This document shows, one piece after another, positions 10,180 through 20,200 of a stretch of 64,000 nt of DNA. Position 1 is the stretch's first letter; each line of letters opens with the position of its first letter. The notes below the pieces were generated by a model. The model ran no database searches. It saw nothing but the letters and a program-made list of their open reading frames with translations, and was not told where the DNA came from. The DNA lies in assembly GCF_900168055.1 (NCBI RefSeq), contig NZ_FUYS01000001.1, positions 620,001-684,000 on the forward strand, written 5' to 3'. The translations under genes and the position numbers were made by a program. The stretch comes from Parapedobacter luteus (GTDB lineage: Bacteria > Bacteroidota > Bacteroidia > Sphingobacteriales > Sphingobacteriaceae).

Positions 10180-12876
10180 ATGCAAACTTTCATGAAAAAA
10201 AACCGCGGTTTAGTAGCAGCACTCCAGGTGTTGCTGCTGGCCTCGGCATGTCAGACCGAAAAAGAGGATGAATCGGTTAAAGTTGACACGGGTCCAAAAG
10301 TGGAGAAGATCACCGCCGCACCGGATTTTGTGGTGGAGCACCTTTACAGCCCATCCGAAAATAAGGAGGGTTCATGGGTAGCGATGACGTTTGATGACAA
10401 AGGGCGGATGATCGTGTCCGACCAGTTTGGAGCGCTGTACCGGATCGAGCTACCGGAATTAGGTATGGATACACTGGCGGCTAAACCGCAGCGGCTCGCA
10501 TTTCCAGGTGACGAGTGGAAGGACGATACCACGCAGACCAAAGTGGGGATGGGATATGCGCAAGGCTTACTCTGGGCATTCAACAGCCTCTATGTGATGG
10601 TCAATCACCGAGGCGATACGACATTCGAAAGGAGCAGCGGGCTGTACCGGCTGAAGGACAACGACAATGATGACCAGTTCGACGAAATCACCTTGCTGAA
10701 ATCATTCGAAGGAGATGGTGAGCACGGTCCACATAGCATTATCCTCGGGCCTGACGGGCAGTCGATATACCTTGTATGTGGCAATCATACCGATGTGCCA
10801 AAAATGGATAGTTACCTGCTTCCGTCCAACTGGGATGAAGACAACATCTTCCAATCGATCAAAGATCCGCGCGGACATGCCACGGATCGCATGGCTCCCG
10901 GGGGGTGGATAGCAAAAACCGATTCGCTGGGAAAACACTGGCAATTAGTGGCCGCTGGGTTCCGTAACACGTTTGATATTGCGTTTAACGACGATGACGA
11001 GTTATTTGCGTATGATTCGGATATGGAATGGGATTTCGGGATGCCCTGGTATCGGCCCACCCGTTTGCTGCATGTAACCAAGGGTGCGGAGTTCGGCTGG
11101 CGCACGGGTAATTCCAAGTGGGCTACCTATTATCCGGATAACCTGCCATCCTTGCTTAACATCGGGCAAGGGTCGCCTACCAATCTTGTTTTTGCAGGTA
11201 ATGCCAAGTTTCCTGACAAATACCGCAATAGCTTATTGGCTTTTGACTGGAGCTTCGGCATTATATACGCGGTGCAATTGGAGCAAGAAGGGGCAACCTA
11301 TCGTGCATCAGCGGAAGAATTTCTTTCCGGGGCTCCCTTACCGCTTACCGATGGAGAAATCGGTCCGGATGGTGCACTGTATTTCCTTACTGGGGGGCGG
11401 AAACTGGATTCCGACCTCTACCGGGTCTATTATAAAGACCATAACAACGTGAAGGACAAACTGAACCGGGGCGACAACCTTTCGGAGGAGATGGCGATAC
11501 GTAGACAGTTGGAAAGCTACTACGAGCACCCGGCCGACTCCAACGTGGTTAATGAAGTGTGGCCGTATCTGAACCATGACGATCGGCATGTGCGGTATGC
11601 AGCGACCGTAGCGTTGATGCACCAGCCTATCAAACTGTGGGGAAAGAAGGTGTTCCGTGAGCGGAATATCCGTACGGTGACACATGCGACGGTAGCCATG
11701 GCGAAAACGGGTCATCCGGCATTGCAATCGGTTATGCTGCGCAAGCTGATGACCGTGGATATCAACCGGATATCCAAGGAAAATAAGATAGATCTGCTGC
11801 GCGCCTTTGAGCTGGTCCTCTATCGTATGGGAGAGCCCGAGCCGGAAATTGGGCAGCGGCTAATCGGTTATTTTGCCAATGCGTATCCTACTACGGATAA
11901 CGCGTTGAACCGAGAGTTCAGTAAACTACTCATACAGCTTCGTGCACCATATGCGATAGAAAGAACGTTGTCCCTGCTGGAAAGTGCCAAAGACGACTCA
12001 ACGACGCTGGAGCCGATATTGACCAGTTCATCCGACCTGATCATGCGGAACCCGCAATACGGGCTGGATATCGCCAACACCTTGGCGAAGACCCCCCCGG
12101 CTCAACAGATTTATTATGCTACGGCATTAAGCAAGGCGACGGAGGGATGGACTCCTGAGTTGTATGAACGCTATTTCAAGTGGTTCTATGGCGCATTCGG
12201 CTATAAAGGCGGTAACAGCTTCATTGGCTTTCTCGATGCGGCCCGGAAGCTGGCGTTGGAAAACGTGCCGAAAGCGCAATTTGCCCATTATAATACCATA
12301 TCCGGAGATTCGCTCCTTGCTGAGTCTGGTAAAGCGTTATTCGAGAACGTTGAACCACCCAAAGGACCGGGCAGGAACTGGAAGATCGAGGATGCATTGA
12401 AATCCGTTGAGGAAGATAAAGGGAAAAGGAATTTTGAACGGGGTAAGGAGTTGTTTGTCGCGATACGCTGTGCGTCGTGCCATACCATGCGTGGAGAAGG
12501 AGGAGCAATTGGTCCCGACCTTACGCAATTAGGTACGCGATTTTCTGTTCGCGATATGCTGGAGGCAATTATTGACCCCAATATCGTGATTTCGGATCAA
12601 TATGAGTCTAAAGTGCTGGTACTGAACGACGGGTCTTCAGTGATGGGTAGATTGGTCAGCGAAGACGAGAACGTTTATTCGGTGTCACAAAACCCGTATG
12701 CCCCGCAGGTGCTGAAGGAGATACCGAAACGCGACGTGCGGGAAGTGCGGGTGTCGAAGGTGTCCATCATGCCTCCCGGTACATTAAATGTATTGAATGA
12801 AGAGGAGTTGAAAGATTTAATGGCTTATCTGATGGCTGGCGGCAACGAAGACAGCCCCACGTATAAGGGCAAATAG
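10180..12876 (+). CDS. PVC-type haem-binding/dehydrogenase lipoprotein
   Basis: 898 aa. A signal with lipobox (LLLASAC, Cys24 from ATG 10180; ATG 10192 is an alternative start) is followed by a beta-propeller-like region (DGQSIYLVCGNHTDVPKMDS; ELFAYDSDMEWDFGMPWYRP), a HEAT-like helical region (about 440-690), and a C-terminal haem domain with C764-A-S-C767-H768. The stretches GEGGAIGPDLTQLG, IDPNIVISDQYES and KVSIMPPGTLNVLNEEELKD match the putative haem-binding domain first described in Planctomycetes/Verrucomicrobia (TIGR02603). Probably a periplasm-facing redox enzyme acting on a carbohydrate. It follows susD by 51 bases and precedes an epimerase-like gene by 8. Confidence 0.88.
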   Translation: MQTFMKKNRGLVAALQVLLLASACQTEKEDESVKVDTGPKVEKITAAPDFVVEHLYSPSENKEGSWVAMTFDDKGRMIVSDQFGALYRIELPELGMDTLAAKPQRLAFPGDEWKDDTTQTKVGMGYAQGLLWAFNSLYVMVNHRGDTTFERSSGLYRLKDNDNDDQFDEITLLKSFEGDGEHGPHSIILGPDGQSIYLVCGNHTDVPKMDSYLLPSNWDEDNIFQSIKDPRGHATDRMAPGGWIAKTDSLGKHWQLVAAGFRNTFDIAFNDDDELFAYDSDMEWDFGMPWYRPTRLLHVTKGAEFGWRTGNSKWATYYPDNLPSLLNIGQGSPTNLVFAGNAKFPDKYRNSLLAFDWSFGIIYAVQLEQEGATYRASAEEFLSGAPLPLTDGEIGPDGALYFLTGGRKLDSDLYRVYYKDHNNVKDKLNRGDNLSEEMAIRRQLESYYEHPADSNVVNEVWPYLNHDDRHVRYAATVALMHQPIKLWGKKVFRERNIRTVTHATVAMAKTGHPALQSVMLRKLMTVDINRISKENKIDLLRAFELVLYRMGEPEPEIGQRLIGYFANAYPTTDNALNREFSKLLIQLRAPYAIERTLSLLESAKDDSTTLEPILTSSSDLIMRNPQYGLDIANTLAKTPPAQQIYYATALSKATEGWTPELYERYFKWFYGAFGYKGGNSFIGFLDAARKLALENVPKAQFAHYNTISGDSLLAESGKALFENVEPPKGPGRNWKIEDALKSVEEDKGKRNFERGKELFVAIRCASCHTMRGEGGAIGPDLTQLGTRFSVRDMLEAIIDPNIVISDQYESKVLVLNDGSSVMGRLVSEDENVYSVSQNPYAPQVLKEIPKRDVREVRVSKVSIMPPGTLNVLNEEELKDLMAYLMAGGNEDSPTYKGK

Positions 12877-12884
12877 CTGAAAGC

Positions 12885-13955
12885 ATGGCAAACTGGATAG
12901 ATAAAGTATCGAACCCGCTGCAGGTGGGCGGTATCGAGACAGCTGTCCTGGACGATGGCCCAGGTCGGGGTACCCGTATTGCGTGGATAAATACAGGTGC
13001 TGGACTCCGTTACAAAGTGGTCATCGATCGGGGGCTTGATATCGCTGATGCGTTTTACAACGCCTATGGTTTAGCTTGGATAAGCCACTTGGGGGTGATA
13101 GCCCCCCGGCCTGGCGGATACCGCGGCATCGAATGGTTGAACGCATTCGGAGGCGGCTTACTGACCACTTGCGGATTGGACCATGTGGGTGGCCCCGAGG
13201 CTGATGAATACGGCGAGCGGGGGCTTCACAGCCAATTCAGCGGCTTGTCCGCTACCATCGAGTCGATTGTCCAGCCTGATCCGTTGGCTGGGCGGTTGGA
13301 TATGCACATCACAGGTACTGTCAAACAGTCGCAGCCCTTGGGTGCGCAGCTGGTGCTGAAACGCACGATTTCCGGTAAACTGGGCGAGCCGGCTATTCAT
13401 ATCCGGGACGAAGTCATCAACCATGGGAATACACCTGCGCCCCATATGCTGCTTTATCATATGAATTTAGGTTGGCCCTTGGTGGACGAGGGATCAGATA
13501 TTTGCTGGAAAGGTCGCTGGACGTCGCGGGAGGGTGAAGATAACGCCCGCATCTTTCGCAAGGGGATGCCCTTCCGGAAGGGAAAGCCACCATTGGAAGA
13601 ACACGCAGGCAGCGGGGAGGAAGCAGCATTCATTGACGTGGAGGCCGATGTTGAGGGGAAATGCCTGTGCGGAATCCATAACCCCGAACTTGGCATTGCG
13701 CTGTCCATTGCGTTTGAGAAAAAGCAGTTGCCCTGGTTGACCAACTGGCAGCACTGGGGGCCGGGGGAGTATGTCGTGGGGTTGGAGCCGGGCACCCATC
13801 CCCCCATTGGACAGTCGCGTGCGCGGAGCGACGGCTCGCTTATTTTACTGCAGCCGAAGGAGCGGCGAAGTTATGGCATGACAATCCGGATATTGGACAG
13901 GCCGGAGGATATTATTGCATTTTTACAGGCTGCCGGACAAACCGAAAGCTACTAA
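12885..13955 (+). CDS. DUF4432 / aldose 1-epimerase-like protein
   Basis: 356 aa with the galactose mutarotase-like fold of the DUF4432 family: RGTRIAWINTGAGLRYKVVI, RGLDIADAFYNAYGLAW, GGLLTTCGLDHVGGP and YHMNLGWPLVDEGS. No signal peptide, so likely cytoplasmic. It begins 8 bases after the haem protein, clearly in the same operon. Members probably act on the anomeric or C3/C4 configuration of a sugar or sugar derivative; the reaction in this locus is unknown. Confidence 0.85.
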   Translation: MANWIDKVSNPLQVGGIETAVLDDGPGRGTRIAWINTGAGLRYKVVIDRGLDIADAFYNAYGLAWISHLGVIAPRPGGYRGIEWLNAFGGGLLTTCGLDHVGGPEADEYGERGLHSQFSGLSATIESIVQPDPLAGRLDMHITGTVKQSQPLGAQLVLKRTISGKLGEPAIHIRDEVINHGNTPAPHMLLYHMNLGWPLVDEGSDICWKGRWTSREGEDNARIFRKGMPFRKGKPPLEEHAGSGEEAAFIDVEADVEGKCLCGIHNPELGIALSIAFEKKQLPWLTNWQHWGPGEYVVGLEPGTHPPIGQSRARSDGSLILLQPKERRSYGMTIRILDRPEDIIAFLQAAGQTESY

Positions 13956-13975
13956 TTTATAAACTTAAATAAGAT

Positions 13976-15193
13976 ATGAATACACATCAATTTGCAAAGC
14001 AAGCGTTATCATCTGGGGAAGGGATATTGCGCCTGGCTCCGACATGGGTGCCGCGTTCGTTCTGTGTTCCGGGTCGCCGGATCAAGCTTCATCCGGACGA
14101 TTATTATGTGCTTGGGGGCATACGGGGAGGTATAGACGAGCGGTGGCTGTCATCGACGACCCCGGCGAAAAATGGTCCCTTGACGGGCGAGGATGAGGGG
14201 CTGAGCAAGGTGGTTTTTGAGGACGGCGGTCGGGTTCACCAGTTTCTGCTGAAGGAAGCGGTGGATGTGTTGCAGGACGGTCTGATCGGCGGGCGGCTGT
14301 GGTCTGCCTACGGGGGCTGGCCCATGTATTCGAAGTTTTTCGACAATATGGGGCCGTTGCCGCACCATGTGCACCACAACGATGAGAAGGCCGCGCTTAT
14401 TGGCCAGCAGGGGAAGCCGGAGGCGTATTATTTTCCTCCGCAGCTGAATAACCACGGCGGGGATTTCCCGTATACGTTCGTGGGCTTGGCCCCGGGGACG
14501 ACCAAGGCGCAGATCCGGGAGTGCCTGGTCAATTTCACAAAGGGTGACAACAAGATAACGAACTATTCACAGGCGTACCGCCTGGAGCCTGGTACGGGCT
14601 GGGACGTGCCGCCGGGGCTGCTGCATGCGCCGGGGAGCCTGTGTACGTATGAGCCACAGAAGGCGTCTGACGTGTTTGCGATGTACCAGTCGCTGGTAAA
14701 CGAGGCAGTGATACCGGAGGAACTGCTGTGGAACGGTACCCCGAAGGACCGTATCGGGGACTACGATGAGCTGATAGCGGTGCTTGACTGGGAGCTGAAC
14801 GTTGATCCGAACACGATGCAGAACCGTTTCATGGCGCCGTTGCCGGTTCGGGAGGAGGCGGAGATGCTGGAGTCTGGGTATTCGGAAAAATGGGTATGTT
14901 ACAAGTCTGATGCGTTCAGTGCGAAGGAGCTGACGGTGCTGCCTGGTGCGACGGTCACTATCCGGGATGCTGCGGCGTATGGAATGATTATGATGCAGGG
15001 CCGTGGACGTATGGGCGTATGGGACATCGAGACACCAGCGCTCATCCGTTACGGCCAGCTGACGTATGATGAGTATTTTGTGAGCGAGGGCGCGGCTCGG
15101 GCAGGCGTACGGATTGAGAACCTGTCGAAGACAGATCCCATCGTGATGCTGAAGCATTTCGGCCCGGGCAATCCGGACTTGGTATTAGCATAG
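13976..15193 (+). CDS. Cupin, type I phosphomannose isomerase-like protein
   Basis: 405 aa, cytoplasmic. A metal-site motif HHVHHNDEKA lies near residue 125, and a second cupin strand reads GTGWDVPPGLLHAPGSLCTY near residue 205, as in class I mannose-6-phosphate isomerase-like cupins. A second beta-barrel half follows (LTVLPGATVTIRDAAAYG). It starts 20 bases after the DUF4432 gene. Its third codon positions are noticeably richer in G/C (runs of CTG, GTG, CCG, GGG, GAG) than the flanking genes, and the opposite strand is open for about 590 bases as a result. A sugar isomerase or lyase role in the locus is inferred. Confidence 0.75.
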   Translation: MNTHQFAKQALSSGEGILRLAPTWVPRSFCVPGRRIKLHPDDYYVLGGIRGGIDERWLSSTTPAKNGPLTGEDEGLSKVVFEDGGRVHQFLLKEAVDVLQDGLIGGRLWSAYGGWPMYSKFFDNMGPLPHHVHHNDEKAALIGQQGKPEAYYFPPQLNNHGGDFPYTFVGLAPGTTKAQIRECLVNFTKGDNKITNYSQAYRLEPGTGWDVPPGLLHAPGSLCTYEPQKASDVFAMYQSLVNEAVIPEELLWNGTPKDRIGDYDELIAVLDWELNVDPNTMQNRFMAPLPVREEAEMLESGYSEKWVCYKSDAFSAKELTVLPGATVTIRDAAAYGMIMMQGRGRMGVWDIETPALIRYGQLTYDEYFVSEGAARAGVRIENLSKTDPIVMLKHFGPGNPDLVLA

Positions 15194-15215
15194 TCAACAG
15201 CATAATGATAGCAAT

Positions 15216-16256
15216 ATGAAGAAGACAAATCGTGCATGGTCGTCACTCCTCCTACTGGTTGCACTGATGGGATTTATCCGATGCTCGGCAGGAGAACGGC
15301 CGGAGATATCGGAAGACCAATGGATCACTTACACCGGCTACGAAGGGCCGGGTGCCGGCAAACATATTGTGCTGATCAGTGGCGATGAAGAGTATCGCTC
15401 TGAAGAGGCTCTGCCCATGCTGGCGCAGATACTGGCCAAAAAATTTGGCTTTACCTGCACGGTGCTTTTTTCCATTGATCCATCGACGGGCGAAATCGAT
15501 GCTAATCAACAGGCCAACATACCGGGCCTGGCTAACCTGGAATCTGCTGACCTGATGGTGATTTTTACCCGATTTCGTGAACTGCCGCCTGACCAGATGC
15601 GTCACATCGATGACTACTTAAAAGCAGGAAAACCAGTAGTCGGTTTGCGCACGGCCACCCATGCGTTCCATTACGCAAAAAAGCCGGATGACCCGTTCGC
15701 CCGCTATGATTTTCAGAGCACCGTATCCGGCTGGGAGGGTGGTTTTGGAAAACTGGTCCTGGGGGAAACCTGGATAAGCCATCATGGTGATCATGGCAAA
15801 GAAGGAACGCGCGGCGTTGTCAACGAAGAAAATGCTGCCAGTCCTATATTGAACGGTGTACAGGATATCTGGGGGCCTACCGATGTTTATACCGTAGGCC
15901 GATTGGCCGGGGCGGATATACTGATGTACGGGCAATCCACCAGTGGGATGACCGCAGACGATCCCGTAAACAGGGACAAGCCTGCATTGCCTGTTGCCTG
16001 GACGAAGCGCTATAAACTTCCAGATGGCAAATCAGGGAAAGCGTTTACAACGACCATGGGTGCATCAGTCGACCTGTTGAATGAAGATTTAAGAAGGCTG
16101 CTCGTAAATGCGTGCTTTTGGGCGGTGGGTCTTGAAAATCAAATCCCTGAAAAAGCTGACGTCGCATTCGTCACACCTTACCAGCCCACCATGTTTGGTT
16201 TCGATAGTTTCATAAAAGGCAAACGTCCGGCAGACTATCGGCTGCAGGAAGATTAA
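15216..16256 (+). CDS. ThuA-domain protein (trehalose utilisation-like)
   Basis: 346 aa. An N-terminal hydrophobic signal (SSLLLLVALMGFIRC) could be a lipoprotein signal with a weak lipobox. The ThuA domain shows HIVLISGDEEYRSEEALPML, ADLMVIFTRFRELPPDQM, GKPVVGLRTATHAFHY and PLYSTVG-like glutamine-amidotransferase-fold layout. ThuA proteins accompany keto-disaccharide metabolism and PVC-type dehydrogenases; here the gene sits in the same run as the haem protein and an epimerase. Probably extracytoplasmic. The exact reaction is not known from the sequence. Confidence 0.85.
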   Translation: MKKTNRAWSSLLLLVALMGFIRCSAGERPEISEDQWITYTGYEGPGAGKHIVLISGDEEYRSEEALPMLAQILAKKFGFTCTVLFSIDPSTGEIDANQQANIPGLANLESADLMVIFTRFRELPPDQMRHIDDYLKAGKPVVGLRTATHAFHYAKKPDDPFARYDFQSTVSGWEGGFGKLVLGETWISHHGDHGKEGTRGVVNEENAASPILNGVQDIWGPTDVYTVGRLAGADILMYGQSTSGMTADDPVNRDKPALPVAWTKRYKLPDGKSGKAFTTTMGASVDLLNEDLRRLLVNACFWAVGLENQIPEKADVAFVTPYQPTMFGFDSFIKGKRPADYRLQED

Positions 16257-16304
16257 CGGGCGATCAGCAATAAGTACATCATCAATAATCAAGTTAGAAA
16301 AACT

Positions 16305-17153
16305 ATGTTAAAAATCGGCGTCAATACCTTCTTACTTACCTCTCCGTTTACCAACGAACGCATCGACATCATCCGGCAATTCAAAGCCTGGGGCTGCGAC
16401 GCGGTGGAAATTGCGCTTGAGGATGCCGCGCATATCGATGCGCATTTGATTAAACAGGCATTGGACGATAATGGTATGGTTTGCTCTTCAATTTGTGCTG
16501 CTATGGGGCCTGGCCGAGATCTCAGGGGCACATCGGCTGAGCAACAAAACGCTATAGCCTATATTACTGAAGTATTGGATGCGATGGTTGTATTGGACTG
16601 CCCGGTGATGGTCGGACCACTTTATTCAACTGTCGGACGTGCGGAGCAGACGCCCGAGGATGAATACAAGAAGCAGTGGGATATGGTGGTGAGCCACCTG
16701 AAACCGTTGGGCGCGCGGGCAGCGGATCTGGGAAAAAAGCTGGCTATCGAACCGTTGAACCGTTATGAAACAGACTTTATTAATACATGTGAACAGGCCC
16801 TGGCACTGGTCGAGGCGGTCGGCAACGATGCGGTGGGCATACTGCTGGATACCTATCATATGAACATTGAGGAAAAAGATTCCCCCGCGGCTATCCGTAA
16901 AGCAGGTAAACGCCTGTTGCATGTCCATGCCTGTGGCTGCGATCGCGGCGCGCCCGGAGGCGACCATATCAACTGGGACGGCATTCGCGATGCCTTGAAA
17001 GCCATCGACTACTCCGGCAGTTTGGTCATCGAGTCATTCACGCCGGAGGTCAAGGTTGTGGCCAAGGCGGCATCCATCTGGCGTAGTTTCGAGCCGTCCT
17101 TGGAAGCCATTGCCGTCAAAGGGATTCCTTTCTTACGTTCCCATTTTGCTTGA
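16305..17153 (+). CDS. Sugar phosphate isomerase/epimerase (ketose 3-epimerase-like TIM barrel)
   Basis: 282 aa with the AP-endonuclease-2/xylose-isomerase-like TIM barrel of the D-tagatose/D-psicose 3-epimerase family. The four expected metal ligands can be placed in LAIEPLNRYETDF (Glu), GILLDTYHMNIEE (Asp), LHVHACG (His) and SLVIESFTPE (Glu). Length is typical (280-300 aa). It is the last gene of the plus-strand operon and is followed within 21 bases by a strong terminator. Likely epimerises a keto-sugar or derivative produced by the locus. Confidence 0.88.
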   Translation: MLKIGVNTFLLTSPFTNERIDIIRQFKAWGCDAVEIALEDAAHIDAHLIKQALDDNGMVCSSICAAMGPGRDLRGTSAEQQNAIAYITEVLDAMVVLDCPVMVGPLYSTVGRAEQTPEDEYKKQWDMVVSHLKPLGARAADLGKKLAIEPLNRYETDFINTCEQALALVEAVGNDAVGILLDTYHMNIEEKDSPAAIRKAGKRLLHVHACGCDRGAPGGDHINWDGIRDALKAIDYSGSLVIESFTPEVKVVAKAASIWRSFEPSLEAIAVKGIPFLRSHFA

Positions 17154-17167
17154 TAAGCGTTTCAATA

Positions 17168-17208
17168 AAAAAACCGGAGTGCCATCAATTGGCACTCCGG
17201 CTTTTTTA
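17168..17208. terminator. Bidirectional rho-independent terminator
   Basis: A perfect 11-bp stem (CCGGAGTGCCA at 17174-17184 pairing with 17190-17200) has a 5-base loop, an A-run before it and a T-run after it. It can therefore stop transcription from the plus-strand epimerase operon and from the minus-strand 1064-aa gene that converge here. Confidence 0.92.
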
Positions 17209-17234
17209 TGGTCGGTTTCCATCTCGCCTGATTA

Positions 17235-20200
17235 TTATCTTGGTAGCGGATGCTCCTTCAGCAGTTCTTCGGGCGTATAAAAGCTTTTTTTATCCGCAAT
17301 AACGGCGCGGATGGCTTTTACTTGTTCGGGATCGATGGCCGTTCCCTTGTTGCCGAACGAATTTCTGACATAGGTAAGCACAGCAGCGACTTCCTTGTCA
17401 TCCAACAAGCCGCCAAACGGTGTCATGGGCACTTGCCCGGGATACGATTTGCCAAGTACCTCTATTGGGCCCTGCAGTCCTTTCAGTGTAAGTTTAATAA
17501 GGCGTGCCTCATCACCTGTAACCCATTCCGTGCCGGCTAAAGGCGGGAAACCAGCGGCCTCCAGCCCTTTCCCGTCCGCTTGGTGGCAGGTGATGCAAAA
17601 GCCATCCTGCTCATAAATCAGTTTTCCTTGTTTATACAGTGCCAAATCGGTGCCTGTTAGGTCGGTGTTTACGATTTCTTCTTTTTTGGTCTCTTCGACA
17701 TGCCCTTCAACGCGCGCCAGCGCTGCACGGTACGCATCCGTCATCCAGTCATCGAGCGGGTGCTTTGCAGCCTCTTCCAAAACAGGCAGTGCCTGTCCTT
17801 CGTCCAGCCACGAGGCGGCAACCAACGCTTCTAAGCGGACACGCCCGTGCACGTCGGCGGCGGCCTGTTTGAGCAATTCTGCTTGATCCGTTACTTGGTG
17901 GCCCGTATAGCGCAGTACCCGCACCGCGGCGGCTCTGGCGCGGTAATCTTTTGCCTGCAGCAGTCGTCGAAGCAACGATTGATCAACCTGGTTGAGTCCC
18001 CAACTCACCCATAGACCTTCCAATAGGTGGTGTTCATAGCGCGGATCCCGGGCATCAAGATTGTTCACCCAGGTTTTAAGGTGCTTAAGCACCTCTCCTG
18101 CGTCGCGCCCCCGAAGTTCGCGGCGGGTGCGATAGCGGGTGCGGTATTCCGGTAATTTCAGGTTATCCAACAGCGTGTCAATGCTTGCGCCAGCGATCTT
18201 TGCAGGCTTGACCAGGGGCCGTGAAGGGTAAGTGATGCGGTAAACACGGCCATGTGTATGGTCGCGGAGCGGATCGCGTTGGTTATGTTGCATGTGGCCG
18301 ATCAGAATGTTGTGCCAGTCAATCAGGTACAGCGAGCCGTCCGGCGCAAATTCCATGTCGACCGGCCGAAAATTGGGGTCTACCGACCAAATCAGGTCCT
18401 GGCGGTGCTGACTTTTGTAACCCGTGCCATCATCAGTCATCGTATGCTGCTTCATGCCCAGAAAGCCGATGGTATTGTTGATGAGCATATCCCCTTGCAC
18501 ATCGTCGGGGAAGTGGCGGCTTGAAACAAATTCAAGCCCCGAGGTGGGCCGTACTTTATGTTTGTCTTCGATCAGGTTTCTCGATTTTGGCGTAAACTTG
18601 CCATATGTAGGTCTGACGGATCCCGGCATCATCCAGCTGACATCCGGTCCGGACGTTTCGGCGTAAAAATTCTGCCCCCATTCATCGAACGCAATTCCCC
18701 ACGGGTTGGGGATGGATAGCTGTGCTGTAAATTCGAGCTTTCGCCTATTGGGGTCGTAGCGGAAGAAGCCACCGTTGGTGCCACGTACGGGGCCGTAGGC
18801 CGTTTCGATATCACTTAGCAGGAATACACCTTGCCCCATGTAGATAGCGCCGGACGGATCGGCCGTATACGCATGGTGCGCATGGTGGGTGTCGTGGTCA
18901 TCAAAACCACTTAGTAGCACCTCCTTCGTATCGGCTTTGCCATCGCCGTCGGTGTCCTTAAGCAGTACCATGTCCATACCCTGGGATACGTAGACACCCT
19001 CTGGTGCGATTTCGAATCCCATGGGTAAATGTAGTTTGTCAGCAAACACGGTCTGTTTATCCGCCTTGCCGTCGTTGTCGGTATCTTCCAGGATAATGAT
19101 TTTATCATCAGGCTTGGGGTCTCCCGGCCTCCAGTGCGGATATGATGGCATGGTCGCAATCCAAAGCCGGCCTTGATTGTCAAACGTCAGCTGAACAGGT
19201 TTTTTTAGGTCAGGGAATTCTTCCTCGGAAGCAAAAAGCGCAATTTCGTAGCCAGGGGCCGTTCGCAACTGCCTTACCGCTTCGGCGCCGTAAAGATAAG
19301 TAGGGTTGCCATTTTTGTTGCTTGGGCGATAATTGGTTTTGACTTCGGGAAGCGGTAACGTCCGCCCGTCCGCGCTGTCCAGGTTCATTTTCTCTCCTTT
19401 TACGGCCTTCCAGATGGCTTCATCTCTCAAGGCCGTCATCTCCCTGATTTTTGCGATCTCGGCAGGGTAATTGTCTGGCCCGAATGGATCATAGCGACGC
19501 CCGAAAGCTTGCACGCCATTAGGCATCTTGATGTCCTTGTGCCACACCCAATTCTTTTCCATTACGGCGGCATGTACCAGCTCGCGATGGGTTTCATCTG
19601 TCGGTTTTACATTGCCGAATACGTTGTCAGCCAGCTGTATCGCAAACTTGGCATAGCCTGTTTTGTTGAGCTGTGAGCCATCAATAGTCAACGGCTCATC
19701 ATTTTTGACAAACCAGCCATTTTTGTTGAACCACTTTTTGGATGGCGTATACATATCGACGAAGTGGACATTGTTGTTGCGTGCAACCTCTTTCATCGCT
19801 TGGGTGTACATTGACAGGTTTCTGTTTTCTTTTTTGCCGTCCGGCAAGTCATGCTTGCCAGACAAATCCTCAAAAGCAATGGGCGACACGATTGCAAGCT
19901 GCGGTGCTGAAACTCCGTTGTAATGTTGTTGCAGGGTGTGTTTGATGAATGCATCAAGTTCGTCTTTGTAGCGCCGCAGCCCTTCTTCGCCTTGGAAGGA
20001 TTCGACGTAGCCGAAGAAAGCGATAATGATATCTGCGCGATGCCGTGTAAGCCACTCATCCGGTGTTTCCCAGTGTCCTTGATTATTGGGGTCGTTGGTC
20101 AGCTCCCTTTGGAATTGTTCGGCACCGGGAAATGCCCAGGGGGACGGCCGGCCCGAATGCGGCCTGAATCCCGGGGTGTTGCCCGGATCGCACATATTCC

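Noticed and set aside
14567-15157. Long open frame opposite the cupin gene
   Set aside because: It follows from the G/C-rich third positions of the cupin; Arg/His/Gln-rich composition, no domain, and lies wholly inside a recognisable gene.
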